Shown here: positions 46,083 to 55,002 of the stretch, piece by piece
Layout of the letters: each line of letters starts with the position of its first letter
How positions within the stretch are numbered: the first letter of the stretch is position 1
Assembly (NCBI RefSeq): GCF_014205795.1
Contig: NZ_JACHCN010000016.1
Coordinates: 1-64,000 of the forward strand
From: Rhodanobacter sp. MP7CTX1
Lineage (GTDB): Bacteria; Pseudomonadota; Gammaproteobacteria; Xanthomonadales; Rhodanobacteraceae
Reading direction: 5' to 3'
Length of the DNA stretch: 64,000 nucleotides
Position numbers and translations under genes: made by a program
The notes under the pieces: model-generated
What the model was told of the DNA's origin: nothing
Databases searched by the model: none
What the model saw: the letters and a program-made list of their open reading frames with translations, nothing else

Positions 46083-47792
46083 ATGAACAGGCAAGACCCG
46101 CGCGGCTTCCAGTTGCCGCGCCGACGATTCGTGCAGGGACTGGCGTTGGGCGGCGTGGCTGCCGCGCTGGGCTTGCGCGGTGGCGAGCTGTTGGCGCAGC
46201 AGGCCGCACCGCGCGCTGAGTTGCGCGGCACCCATTTCGATTTGGCGATCGGCGAGCTCCCAGTCGATTTCACCGGGCATCGCCGCATCGCCACCGTAGT
46301 GAACGGCCAGCTACCAGCCCCGCTGCTGCGCTGGCGACAGGGCGACACCGTCACCCTGCGCGTGCGCAATCAACTGCCGGTGACCAGCTCGATCCATTGG
46401 CACGGCATCGTCCTGCCGGCCGACATGGATGGTGTGCCGGGGCTGAGCTTCGCCGGTATTCCACCCGGTGGCGAGTATCTGTACCGCTTCACCGTGAACC
46501 AGAGCGGCACCTACTGGTATCACAGTCATTCACGCTTTCAGGAGCAGACCGGGCTCTATGGGCCGATCGTGATTGACCCCCGCGAGGGCGAGCGTCATCG
46601 CACCGAGCGTGACTACGTGGTGCTGCTCAATGACTGGAGCGACACGGATCCCGAACGCATCTACGCAAACCTCAAAAAGCAGAGCGACTACTACAACGTC
46701 GGCAAGCCCACCGTTGGGGACTTCCTGCAGGACGCCGGTAAACAGGGTGTGCGCGGCGCCATGGCCGAGCGGCGCATGTGGCAACAGATGCGGATGGATC
46801 CGAGCGATCTGGCCGATGTCTCTGCGATGACTTACACCTATCTGATGAATGGCCACGCGCCGGCTGGCAACTGGACCGGCCTGTTCGATGTCGGCGAAAA
46901 GGTAAGGTTGCGTTTCATCAACGGCGCGTCGATGACATTTTTTGACGTGCGTATTCCAGGCCTGAAAATGACCGTGGTGGCCGTCGACGGACAGGACGTG
47001 GAGCCGGTCAGCGTGGACGAGTTCCGCATCGGTACCGCCGAGGTTTATGACGTGATCGTCACGCCATCCGCCGACCGTGCGTGGACGATTTTCGCGCAAA
47101 GCATGGATCGCAGCGGCTATGCCCGCGGCACACTGGCGCCGCGCATGGGCATGAGCGCCGACTTGCCGTCACCCGACCCCAGGGCATTGCTGACGGTGGG
47201 CGACATGATGGGAACGTCGATGTCGATGCCGGGCATGGCGGACATGAATCACGTGGCGACGGAGCATGCCGCCATGCCGACACCCACGGCACCGCTGCCG
47301 ACCGGCGTGGAAGCGGACATGCGCGTGCCGCGACCGCGCACCAGCCTCGACGATCCCGGTGTCGGCTTGCGCGACAACGGTCGCCGCGTGTTGAGTTATG
47401 CGGACCTGCACACGCTCGATGCGCCGATCACGCCCCGAGTGGATCGTGAACTCACCTTGCACCTCACCGGCAACATGCAACGCTACCTGTGGTCGTTCGA
47501 CGCCACCCGCTTCTCCGAGGCGCCACCGTTGCGGCTGAAGTATGGTGAGCATGTGCGGGTCACCTTGATCAACGACACGATGATGACCCACCCGATCCAT
47601 CTGCATGGCATGTGGAGCGAGCTCGAGGATCCGCATGGCGAGTTCCAGCTGCGCAAGCACACCGTCGTCGTGCAGCCGGCGCAGCAGATCAGTTACCGCG
47701 TCAGCGCGGATGCGATGGGCCGATGGGCCTACCACTGCCATCTGCTCTACCACATGGAGGCGGGCATGTTCCGCGAGGTGGTGGTGGCATGA
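46083..47792 (+). CDS. copA: CopA multicopper oxidase, copper resistance
   Basis: A 569-residue periplasmic multicopper oxidase of the plasmid/Xanthomonas CopA type. A twin-arginine signal (RRRFVQGLALGG, residues 13-24) directs export of the folded enzyme. Copper-ligand motifs are SIHWHGIVLP, YWYHSHSRFQEQ, THPIHLHGMW and the type 1 site YHCHLLYHMEAGMF near the C-terminus. A Met-rich segment around GTSMSMPGMADMNH binds Cu(I). It oxidises and sequesters copper. AAGGA precedes ATG 46083. The stop overlaps copB (ATGA), so they are coupled. Confidence 0.95.
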   Translation: MNRQDPRGFQLPRRRFVQGLALGGVAAALGLRGGELLAQQAAPRAELRGTHFDLAIGELPVDFTGHRRIATVVNGQLPAPLLRWRQGDTVTLRVRNQLPVTSSIHWHGIVLPADMDGVPGLSFAGIPPGGEYLYRFTVNQSGTYWYHSHSRFQEQTGLYGPIVIDPREGERHRTERDYVVLLNDWSDTDPERIYANLKKQSDYYNVGKPTVGDFLQDAGKQGVRGAMAERRMWQQMRMDPSDLADVSAMTYTYLMNGHAPAGNWTGLFDVGEKVRLRFINGASMTFFDVRIPGLKMTVVAVDGQDVEPVSVDEFRIGTAEVYDVIVTPSADRAWTIFAQSMDRSGYARGTLAPRMGMSADLPSPDPRALLTVGDMMGTSMSMPGMADMNHVATEHAAMPTPTAPLPTGVEADMRVPRPRTSLDDPGVGLRDNGRRVLSYADLHTLDAPITPRVDRELTLHLTGNMQRYLWSFDATRFSEAPPLRLKYGEHVRVTLINDTMMTHPIHLHGMWSELEDPHGEFQLRKHTVVVQPAQQISYRVSADAMGRWAYHCHLLYHMEAGMFREVVVA

Positions 47793-48814
47793 ACGTGCGG
47801 GGAAGACTGATTGTCGCGACCCTTGTCCTGCTGTCGGTCGACACCACGGCCATGGCGCAATCGAGGGATCGCGACATGCAGGCGATGCCGACGTCGTCCA
47901 GCAGTGCAGCAGCACCGATGGCCGGCATGGCGATGCAGGACATGCCAGGCATGGACATGCCGCCGACGAAGCGAAAGCCCGTCAGCAAGGCTGTGCCGGT
48001 CAAGCATCCTCACCCGGCACCTGCATCGGTAAACGTGCAACCGAATGACGCCATGTCGTCACCCATCCACACCGATCCGGCCATGCCGATGCGCGCGCCG
48101 AACGACCACGTACCGCCGCCGGCACCCCGGCAGCCGTTGTCTGCGATGTCGCCCACGCAGATGGTCGACACGATGCAGATGAATGACCAGGCCACACGCG
48201 CCATGTGGATGTTTGATCGTCTGGAGTATCGCGACGCTACCCGTGGCGAAGACAGCGCGGCATGGAATGCCGAAGGCTGGTGGGGCGATGATCTGAACAA
48301 GCTGTGGCTGAAGACCGAAGGCGAGCATGATCGCGAGGGCACCCGCGATGCGAGCGCCGATCTGCTGTGGAGTCATGCGACGTCGACATTCTGGGACTGG
48401 CAGCTGGGTGCGCGTCACGACTTTGGTCAGGGCCCGTCACGCGAGTGGGCGGCTGCGGGTGTGCAGGGACGGTCGCCGTACTGGTTTGAAATCGCGGCCA
48501 CGTTCTATGCCGGTCCACAAGGTCGCACGGCAGCGCGGCTGGAAGCAGACTACGATCTGCTATTTACCCAGCGGCTGATCCTCAGTCCTGATCTGGAACT
48601 GAACTTCTATGGCAAGGACGATCCGCAACGCGACACCCGTTCTGGCCTCGCCGAGGCGGAAGCCGGCCTGCGCCTGCGCTACGAATTCAGTCGCCGCTTT
48701 GCCCCCTATGTAGGCATCGACTGGACGCGGCACTTCGGTCATTTCGACAGCCAGTCAAACGATCTGCCGGCGCGCGACACCACCTTCGTGGCGGGCGTGC
48801 GGTTCTGGTTCTGA
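47789..48814 (+). CDS. copB: CopB outer membrane copper resistance protein
   Basis: A 341-residue exported protein. A signal peptide ends near TTAMA-QS. Residues 30-130 are Met/His/Pro-rich (MAGMAMQDMPGMDMPPTK), a typical copper-binding domain. The C-terminal 220 residues form a CopB-type outer membrane beta-barrel: MWMFDRLEYRD, WWGDDLNKLWLKTEGE, and the terminal VAGVRFWF ending in Phe, as outer membrane barrels do. Coupled to copA by a four-base overlap. Confidence 0.93.
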   Translation: MNVRGRLIVATLVLLSVDTTAMAQSRDRDMQAMPTSSSSAAAPMAGMAMQDMPGMDMPPTKRKPVSKAVPVKHPHPAPASVNVQPNDAMSSPIHTDPAMPMRAPNDHVPPPAPRQPLSAMSPTQMVDTMQMNDQATRAMWMFDRLEYRDATRGEDSAAWNAEGWWGDDLNKLWLKTEGEHDREGTRDASADLLWSHATSTFWDWQLGARHDFGQGPSREWAAAGVQGRSPYWFEIAATFYAGPQGRTAARLEADYDLLFTQRLILSPDLELNFYGKDDPQRDTRSGLAEAEAGLRLRYEFSRRFAPYVGIDWTRHFGHFDSQSNDLPARDTTFVAGVRFWF

Positions 48815-48839
48815 TTTATCGCATCATCGGGAGTTACGC

Positions 48840-49442
48840 ATGAAATATTTGCTCATCGTGTTGTTGCTTGGCGTGCTGGCGGTCATCGGCTTCGTCGGGG
48901 CTGGCTGGTACAACGTGGGTGCCGACAGTCCACACTGGAAAACCACCTACACCCTGATGCAGTTCGCCCGTGAGCGCTCGGTCGCGTATCACGCAAGGGA
49001 CTTGAGCGTGCCGGCTGATCTCGGCGACGAGGCAGTGATCCTCAAAGGCGCGGGGCAGTACGCGGCGATGTGCACCGGTTGCCATCTGCAACCGGGCATG
49101 AAGGAGTCCGAGATACGACCAGGCCTGTATCCGCAGCCACCGGACCTGTCGCAGATGCGGGTTGATCCGAAGGAAGCGTTCTGGGTGATCAAGCACGGCA
49201 TCAAGATGAGCGCGATGCCGGCGTGGGGCAGCAGTCACGATGACGCCACGATCTGGAGCATGGTGGCATTCCTGCAGAAATTGCCCCGACTGACGCCCGC
49301 CGAATACAAGGCCATCGTGGCGAAGGCACCACCCGATGACGACATGGAACCCATGCATGACGAACATGCCGATCCATCGGCGACGCATGACATGTCGATG
49401 CCGGCAGCTGCAGCCAGCGCGGCCGCAACTGCCCGTCACTGA
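48840..49442 (+). CDS. Exported c-type cytochrome of the copper resistance cluster
   Basis: A 200-residue monohaem cytochrome c. An N-terminal hydrophobic anchor (residues 2-23) precedes the haem motif CTGCH (Cys78, Cys81, His82); the Met ligand is probably in IKMSAMPAWG. After the cytochrome domain comes an acidic, His/Met-containing tail (MEPMHDEHADPS, ATHDMSMP) that echoes CopB. It starts 26 bp after copB with GGGAG at a good distance, so it is likely in the same transcript and may pass electrons to or from CopA, as an inference. Confidence 0.88.
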   Translation: MKYLLIVLLLGVLAVIGFVGAGWYNVGADSPHWKTTYTLMQFARERSVAYHARDLSVPADLGDEAVILKGAGQYAAMCTGCHLQPGMKESEIRPGLYPQPPDLSQMRVDPKEAFWVIKHGIKMSAMPAWGSSHDDATIWSMVAFLQKLPRLTPAEYKAIVAKAPPDDDMEPMHDEHADPSATHDMSMPAAAASAAATARH

Positions 49443-49504
49443 GTGATCCGGCCGCTACGTACAAAGACATGTCCTACGCATCAACCGTTTCCTACGCATC
49501 ATCC

Positions 49505-49757
49505 GTTCGCCCTGAGCGTAGCGTTGCGAAATTGAAGGGCAGGTATTACGTATCCTCCGTTCGCCCTGAGCGTAGCGTTGCGAAATTGAAGGGCAGGTAT
49601 TACGCATCCTCCGTTCGCCCTGAGCGTAGCGTTGCGAAATTGAAGGGCAGGTATTACGCATCCTCCGTTCGCCCTGAGCGTAGCGTTGCGAAATTGAAGG
49701 GCAGGTATTACGTATCCTCCGTTCGCCCTGAGCGTAGCGTTGCGAAGTCGAAGGGCA
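49505..49757. repeat. Tandem array of five 54-bp units
   Basis: Units begin with GTTCGCCCTGAGCGTAGCG at 49505, 49559, 49613, 49667 and 49721; the first four are nearly identical and the last diverges after GCGAAGTCGAAGGGC. Each unit contains GCCCT ... AGGGC inverted ends, so each could form a hairpin, and the core resembles a common dispersed repeat. Because 54 is a multiple of three, frames stay open on both strands (plus: an 18-residue repeat SSVRPERSVAKLKGRYY-like). The array fills most of the 357-bp gap between the cytochrome and the convergent NmrA-like gene. Confidence 0.9.
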
Positions 49758-49799
49758 CGCGGGAAACTATTTGCGGGCCAGGTGAATAAGCACAAGGAC

Positions 49800-50441
49800 T
49801 CAGTAAGCAACCGTAATGCGCTGGCGCAACGCATCACGCTGCTCTATGCGGTCGACCAGCGCAACCGCATAATCGGCCACCGAGATGCGGCTCTCGCCCT
49901 TGGCATCAAGCAGCAGTTGGTCGCCACCAACACGGAACTTGCCAGTGCGCTCGCCGTCCTGGAGCACGGCGGCCGGACTGATATACGTCCAATCCACGTC
50001 GGCCTTGCTGGCGCGAAAAACGTCCAGCGCCTTGGCTTGAGCCTCCGCCTCGGGTTTCCACTCAGCCGGGAAGTTCGGGTCATCAATCACCCTCACACCC
50101 GGCGCGATTTCCAGTGAGGCGGCGCCGCCCACCCACAGCAGGCGCTTCACGCCGGCCTTCGGCAGGTTGTCCAAGAGCACGCGGGCGTTGGCGGGCAAGC
50201 TGTCGGGATTGCCGTCGCGACGAGCCGACAGGCTGGCGACTACGGCGTCTGCTCCGCGCACAGCGTCAAGCCAGCTGGCGGCATGGGCGACATCACCCGT
50301 GACAACCTTCAGCGGGTCGTTGCGCTGAGCAAGACGGCTCGGGTCGCGTACGACGGCAACCACGTCGTAACCGCGTGACAGCGCTTCATCGAGAATCGCA
50401 TGGCCGATGTGGCCGGTGGCACCGAACAGTGCAATTTTCAT
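49800..50441 (-). CDS. NmrA/YwnB-like NAD(P)-binding oxidoreductase
   Basis: A 213-residue atypical short-chain dehydrogenase. The Rossmann glycine motif is GATGHIGHAIL at residues 7-17 and VVAVVRDPSRL follows the second strand; TYISPAAVLQDGERTGKFR is characteristic of the YwnB/NAD(P)H-binding (PF13460) group. No catalytic Tyr-x-x-x-Lys is evident, as is usual there. Substrate unknown. ATG 50441 begins the Rossmann fold. The frame extends upstream but without support. Confidence 0.85.
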   Translation of the reverse strand: MKIALFGATGHIGHAILDEALSRGYDVVAVVRDPSRLAQRNDPLKVVTGDVAHAASWLDAVRGADAVVASLSARRDGNPDSLPANARVLLDNLPKAGVKRLLWVGGAASLEIAPGVRVIDDPNFPAEWKPEAEAQAKALDVFRASKADVDWTYISPAAVLQDGERTGKFRVGGDQLLLDAKGESRISVADYAVALVDRIEQRDALRQRITVAY

Positions 50442-50556
50442 GGCAGATTTCCGAGAGATGGGCGGATGGGGCACAGCATGCGCCGGCTCCAGAGCATCGA
50501 TGATCATGCCGCTGAAAATCCACCGTAAAGCTACGACACACCGCTCTGCGGACGTA

Positions 50557-51486
50557 TCAGTCGACCATGCCGTGGCTCTCGGTCGTGCCAAGCGACTCCG
50601 GTTGTATCGGCTGCTGGTCCCGGCGATGCAGCAAAGGATGCATGAACACCGCGGCGAGGATCACCGCCACGCCAGCGTAAAACCAGCCATCCAGCTGGCG
50701 CTGTTCGTTGAGCAGCACGACCGCCAGCACGATGGCGTATACCGGCTCAAGGTTGGTCACCATCTGGGTGACGAACGCGCTTAGGTGGCGTAGTGCCACC
50801 AGCGCCAGCGTGAACGGCAGCAAGGTACAGCCGAACGACAGCGCAAGCAGCAGCAGGGTGTCATGTGTATTTGGCAGCACGAAGGCCGCGCCCGAATGGG
50901 GCAACAACGGTGCCAGCACAGTAAGAAGCGCGGTGCCGGTACCCAGTTCGATGCAGGTCACGGTCAACGGATCGCCGTGTTCCACCAGTCGCTTGTTGAG
51001 CGAGCTGAACAGCGCCACAAGCAGTGCCGACAGCACCCCTACCGCGATGCCCAGGCGCATGCCGTGTGGCACGCCGCCGACCACCATCGCGACGCCGGGC
51101 ACCACCGCAATGCCGATCATCAATTCGCGTGGATCGAATCGACGGCGTGCGATCCACGGTTCGATGAAAGCCAGAAACACCGCCCCCAGCGCCATGCAGG
51201 TGGTGCCGACCGACGCATTCGACAATTTGATCGCGGCGTAGAAACTCAGCCAGTGCAGCGACACCAGCACGCCGATGCCGGCATACGCCCAGCGCAACCG
51301 CGCGGGCATCGCGAACAGTCCGCGCCATACTTTGGGCATCAACAGCAGTGCAACCACCACCAGCAACATGCGCCACCACACCAGCGGCAGTGCCGGCAGC
51401 GTGATCAGCTTGCCGAGGATCGGGGTGAAACCCCATAGCAACACGCAGAAATGGATCTGCAGGCGGGCTTTGCTGACGGGTTGCAT
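50557..51486 (-). CDS. EamA/DMT-superfamily transporter
   Basis: A 309-residue drug/metabolite transporter with ten predicted helices formed by two EamA repeats. Clear segments are LQIHFCVLLWGFTPILGKLI, LPLVWWRMLLVVVALLLM, and, in the second repeat, FVTQMVTNLEPVYAIVLAVV with the conserved LEPVYA motif. Substrate unknown; relatives export amino acids or metabolites. ATG 51486 or 51495 could be the start. It is downstream of the His-rich gene, separated by a strong hairpin. Confidence 0.87.
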   Translation of the reverse strand: MQPVSKARLQIHFCVLLWGFTPILGKLITLPALPLVWWRMLLVVVALLLMPKVWRGLFAMPARLRWAYAGIGVLVSLHWLSFYAAIKLSNASVGTTCMALGAVFLAFIEPWIARRRFDPRELMIGIAVVPGVAMVVGGVPHGMRLGIAVGVLSALLVALFSSLNKRLVEHGDPLTVTCIELGTGTALLTVLAPLLPHSGAAFVLPNTHDTLLLLALSFGCTLLPFTLALVALRHLSAFVTQMVTNLEPVYAIVLAVVLLNEQRQLDGWFYAGVAVILAAVFMHPLLHRRDQQPIQPESLGTTESHGMVD

Positions 51487-51612
51487 GCGGGGCATCGGTT
51501 GGGGGCGTGACCCGCATTCTAGCTGGCGCGACGGGCGAACCCGCCTATCGCCGGCCATTCGGCCGCTCCCACCGTGGGTCCGTGTGCCCCGCGCAACGTT
51601 TTCAACGTGGGT

Positions 51613-51651
51613 CGCCTGATGGTGCGCCCGGGCTGGGCGCACCATCAGGCG
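51613..51651 (-). terminator. 17-bp-stem hairpin after the His-rich gene
   Basis: CGCCTGATGGTGCGCCC at 51613-51629 pairs perfectly with 51635-51651, with a five-base loop. It begins six bases after the stop codon of the minus-strand His-rich gene, so it probably terminates that transcript; there is no T-tract. Confidence 0.65.
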
Positions 51652-51656
51652 GTCGA

Positions 51657-51875
51657 TCAATGAACGTCGTGGGTGTGCGCGTGCTTCTTGGCGGCGTGCT
51701 CGGCGTGTTCGATCGCGTGCAGCTTGTGGCCATGTGCCAGGTGAGCGTGATGGCTCGCCTTTTCGTGCTGGCCGGCTTCCGCGTGCTTGGCGGCTTCGCG
51801 GTGATGGCGGGCGGCCTCGTCGAGGTGCTTGGCCGCTTCATGATGGTGATGATGAATTTCGTGCTGGTCGCTCAT
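51657..51875 (-). CDS. Small histidine-rich protein
   Basis: A 72-residue soluble protein with 23 histidines and otherwise mostly Ala, Glu and Lys. It opens MSDQHEIHHHHHEAAKH and continues with helix-forming repeats such as AARHHREAAKHAEAGQHEKA. Similar short His-rich proteins occur in other proteobacteria without known function; metal storage or buffering (nickel, copper, zinc) is a reasonable inference. AAGGAG six bases before ATG 51875 decides the start over ATG 51890. A 16-bp hairpin lies immediately upstream and a 17-bp one immediately downstream, so it is likely a single-gene transcript. Confidence 0.8.
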   Translation of the reverse strand: MSDQHEIHHHHHEAAKHLDEAARHHREAAKHAEAGQHEKASHHAHLAHGHKLHAIEHAEHAAKKHAHTHDVH

Positions 51876-51891
51876 GGAAAGCTCCTTCATC

Positions 51892-51931
51892 GTCGGTGAT
51901 CTCGATCCACAGGAAGATCGAGATCACCGAC
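51892..51931 (-). promoter_or_regulatory. 16-bp inverted repeat in the leader of the His-rich gene
   Basis: GTCGGTGATCTCGATC at 51892-51907 is perfectly complementary to 51916-51931 around an eight-base loop. On the minus strand it ends five bases before the AAGGAG ribosome-binding site of the His-rich gene. It may be a repressor operator, an RNA leader structure, or the terminator of the upstream asmA gene; it lacks a T-tract. Confidence 0.55.
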
Positions 51932-51979
51932 GGTAGGCGCGCGCAGTGACAGTGGTATGACCTGTCGCGCAACCGCGGT

Positions 51980-54145
51980 CTAGTGCGCTGCGGGGCTGGC
52001 TGCCTTGCCGGCTGGCGTGGCTGACGCCGGCGCACGCATCTCATCCAGTACGGTACGGCAGGTGTTTTCGCTGGCGTCCGAATTGTGGCTGGGCGCCACC
52101 AGCGCGAGCAGGGCAGCGGCGGGAGCGGCGACCACAGCCAATGTGACTACGCCGGCACCACGCATCAGCAAGGGCCCTTTCTGCACCCCGACGTCAGGAT
52201 TCTTCAGCGTGCCCCTGACATAGAGTGGCGAACGCAGCGAGAAAATGCGCACGCCCTTGGTGTGAGGCACGACATCGAGGTTGAGCTGTTCGTTGGCCAT
52301 GTTTGCCGTGCCAGTGACATTGACGGTGGCATCCTCCGTATCGAGCACGAACAGTCTTGCGTCGAACAGGCCGTCGTTGGCCACCAGATACGACGCGGCG
52401 CAATTGATCTTCACCGTCTTGTCGCCAAACAATTTGCCGATGACGATATTGCCGACGTTGAGGCCCGCGGTTTCCAGCAGTGTCTTGCTGATCGCGCCGT
52501 CATTCATCAGCAGCTTCAACTCACCGTTGGCATGATCCAGCAAGGCCGCGATCGAGTTACCGCGCATGCCCATGTCCGCGTTGCCGTTGATTTCGCCAAG
52601 GCTGGTCTGCATCGACTCGAACGTCGGAAACAGTTGCTTCAGCTTGAGGTGTCGCGCCTGCAGTTGCAGCTTGCCCTGCATCGGCGACGTACCGCCGTCC
52701 AGACGGACGTGACTGTTGACGGTACCACCGGCAACGCCAAAATTCAGCGGATCCAACTGGAGCAAACCGTTGCTAAGGACCAGGTGTGTGTTCAACGACT
52801 GGATGGGTAGGCGCGACCCACGCAAGATACTTGCGGCGCTGAAATTCACATCGGCATCCATTACCTGCCAGCGATCGGTGCGGAAGGGCTCGACCGGCAG
52901 GGCCTTGTCGGTAGGTTGCGCGACGGCGTCACCGCGCTGTTGTTTCTCAGTGTTGGAATCGGCTCCGATCAGGGGTGCCAGATCATCAAATTGCAATACT
53001 TTTGATTGCACGGTGCCGCTCAGTTTTGGCCGCGCGCCGGCACTGCTGTAATCGAGATCGCCCGAGAGATCGCTGCCGCCCACCCGCCCGCGGAAATGCT
53101 GATAGCTGAATTGGCTGCCGTTGCCATGGAATTCACCTTTGAGCCGCCCTTCGGTGGCAAAGGGCGGCGTGTCGGGCAGCGTGATGCCGATGATCGGATA
53201 CAGCTTGGCCATGCTGGAGCTGGCGAACCACAGCCTGAGATTGAGCGCCGCCAGGTGGGTCGGGTCGGTCAGCGTGCCGACCAGGCCAATATGGCTGTCA
53301 CCGATGTGCAGCCTGGCCTGTATCGGGAACGGCAGCTCGGTCTGTTGCAGGGCCAGCACGGCACCGATCCGGCCGGTACCGCTGGCTGGCACGCCTTGAT
53401 AGATGCCATCGGCCTTCCAGGCGAACTGGTAGTTCGTCTTGCTGGCGGCGGCATGGCTTTCGCTGGCGTTGTCATTGTCTTCGGCATTGGCCACGGCCTC
53501 GCCCGCTTTCGAACCCGCAGTCTTGTCGGCCTGTGTACGTGCTTCGGCGGATTCCTGCGCCACGATCTGATCGAAGGGAATCGCCTGTTGCAGCGGTTCG
53601 ACGCTGATCTTGAGGCTGATCTTGCGCAGCGCATCGTTCAGTGCGATCTGGCCCCGGTCGAAACCGACCGCGCCCAGATCAAGCGTCCATGTGGACGGCG
53701 TGCGACTTTGCGGCAAGCTGAAATCCCACGTGGCTTGTCCTTGCAAGTTGCGTTCGAGATCAATGTCAGGCTGTGTCAGCTGCATTGACGGAATGCTGAT
53801 GCGATGAGCCAGCAACCCCAGCGGTGATAGCCGAAAACGCACTGCATCGAGACGCGCGAATTGCGGCTGGCTTGCCCAGGACGGATTGGCGATCTGGACA
53901 TCGCGGGCAGTGAATTCGGGCCATGGCACCATGGCTGCCAGTCCGCCCACCATCGGTTCGCGCTGCCAGGTCGCGCTCAAATCGCCGTTGATCGTGAACG
54001 GGCGACCAATCGCCAGACCGATTTTTTCATCGAAGTAGGGCTTCAGCCGGTTCCAGTTGAAGTGCGTGATGACGATGACCAGCACGACGACCAGCACCAG
54101 CAGCGTGCCCGTCATCCAGCTCAGCACCTTGCGGCTGCGTTTCAT
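51980..54145 (-). CDS. AsmA-family protein
   Basis: A 721-residue AsmA-like protein with an N-terminal membrane anchor (about 8-27) and a very long periplasmic beta-rich groove domain. Features are RPFTINGDLSATWQREP near the start, an Ala/Asp/Glu-rich linker around residue 220, FRGRVGGSDLSGDLDYSSAGARP-like segments (in parts), and the AsmA_2-type C-terminal LNVGNIVIGKLFGDKTVKINC. AsmA/TamB/YhdP relatives move phospholipids between membranes. ATG 54145 has GGAAG upstream; ATG 54172 and 54202 are alternatives. The last residues form a hydrophobic segment (VTLAVVAAPAAALLALVAPS). Confidence 0.88.
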   Translation of the reverse strand: MKRSRKVLSWMTGTLLVLVVVLVIVITHFNWNRLKPYFDEKIGLAIGRPFTINGDLSATWQREPMVGGLAAMVPWPEFTARDVQIANPSWASQPQFARLDAVRFRLSPLGLLAHRISIPSMQLTQPDIDLERNLQGQATWDFSLPQSRTPSTWTLDLGAVGFDRGQIALNDALRKISLKISVEPLQQAIPFDQIVAQESAEARTQADKTAGSKAGEAVANAEDNDNASESHAAASKTNYQFAWKADGIYQGVPASGTGRIGAVLALQQTELPFPIQARLHIGDSHIGLVGTLTDPTHLAALNLRLWFASSSMAKLYPIIGITLPDTPPFATEGRLKGEFHGNGSQFSYQHFRGRVGGSDLSGDLDYSSAGARPKLSGTVQSKVLQFDDLAPLIGADSNTEKQQRGDAVAQPTDKALPVEPFRTDRWQVMDADVNFSAASILRGSRLPIQSLNTHLVLSNGLLQLDPLNFGVAGGTVNSHVRLDGGTSPMQGKLQLQARHLKLKQLFPTFESMQTSLGEINGNADMGMRGNSIAALLDHANGELKLLMNDGAISKTLLETAGLNVGNIVIGKLFGDKTVKINCAASYLVANDGLFDARLFVLDTEDATVNVTGTANMANEQLNLDVVPHTKGVRIFSLRSPLYVRGTLKNPDVGVQKGPLLMRGAGVVTLAVVAAPAAALLALVAPSHNSDASENTCRTVLDEMRAPASATPAGKAASPAAH

Positions 54146-54282
54146 TGGTTGCTTCCGTGTATCGCCCTGCATGGGCGATCCCATGGCAGCAGTGATAACC
54201 AAGTCGACGGCAAGGTTATGTGTGCAAGTGCCCCGTCGGCCCGGGGAAACGTCCTGCTATCGCGCTGCCAGCGGCTGTTGCG

Positions 54283-54870
54283 CTATGCCGCGACGCGTTC
54301 GCGCTGGCGACGACCGATGCGGTAGACCGCGGCAGGCGGCAGGTTGAACAACACGCTGCCGATGCGCTCTGCCACGAGATCCAGGCGTTCCAGCAAATGG
54401 CGTGGCAACGGGCAGCGTGGGCCATAGGTGAACTGATAGAACGCCCCATCGGCGTGCAATTGCCGTTCGAACACGCCCTGGATGATCGCGGCGACCTGGG
54501 TGGCCGGCATCGACAGCAAGGGCAGGCCGCTGACCACCGCACTGGCCCGCTCCTCGCCGAATATCGGCAAAGCGTCACCGAGCCGCGCCGCATCCATGCT
54601 TAGCACGTGGGCGCCTGGATAGCGCCGGGCGAGCGCATTGGCGAAGACAGGGTCTGCTTCGATCAGCGCCAGACGATGGGTCGGTACGCCGCGGGCGAGC
54701 AGGGCACGGGTAAACACGCCGGTGCCGGGGCCCAGCTCGATCACCGGGCCGTCGAGATGGTTGACGTGGGTCGTCATCAACCGCGCCAGCGATGACCCTG
54801 ACGGAGCCAGCGCGCCGATGCTGCGTGGAGCTCGCAGCCACGCGCGCAAAAATGTCAGAGTGTCGCTCAC
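54283..54870 (-). CDS. PmtA-like phospholipid N-methyltransferase family protein
   Basis: A 195-residue class I SAM methyltransferase. The N-terminal FLRAWLRAPRSIGALAPSG and motif I VIELGPGTGVFTRALL (near residues 43-58) are typical of the PmtA/rRNA-dimethylase-like group that methylates phosphatidylethanolamine; SGLPLLSMPATQVAAI and YQFTYGPRCPLP also match. Whether this enzyme makes phosphatidylcholine is not established. It lies 137 bp upstream of asmA on the same strand. Confidence 0.82.
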   Translation of the reverse strand: MSDTLTFLRAWLRAPRSIGALAPSGSSLARLMTTHVNHLDGPVIELGPGTGVFTRALLARGVPTHRLALIEADPVFANALARRYPGAHVLSMDAARLGDALPIFGEERASAVVSGLPLLSMPATQVAAIIQGVFERQLHADGAFYQFTYGPRCPLPRHLLERLDLVAERIGSVLFNLPPAAVYRIGRRQRERVAA

Positions 54871-55002
54871 GGCATCAAGACTTCCGGGGGTGATGGTTAC
54901 GCGTGCAGGCGGCCGATTTCCAGGCCCACCAAGCGCACAAATTAACCGACAAGGCTGAACACAATGTTTTCACGGGAGATCCGGCAGCAGCAACGGCAGA
55001 CG

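Noticed and set aside
49505-49757. CRISPR array
   Set aside because: The whole 54-bp unit repeats without unique spacers, and no cas genes are present.
49469-49789. Coding sequence for an 18-residue repeat protein
   Set aside because: Open frames here follow automatically from the 54-bp period; no ribosome-binding site, and both strands are open.
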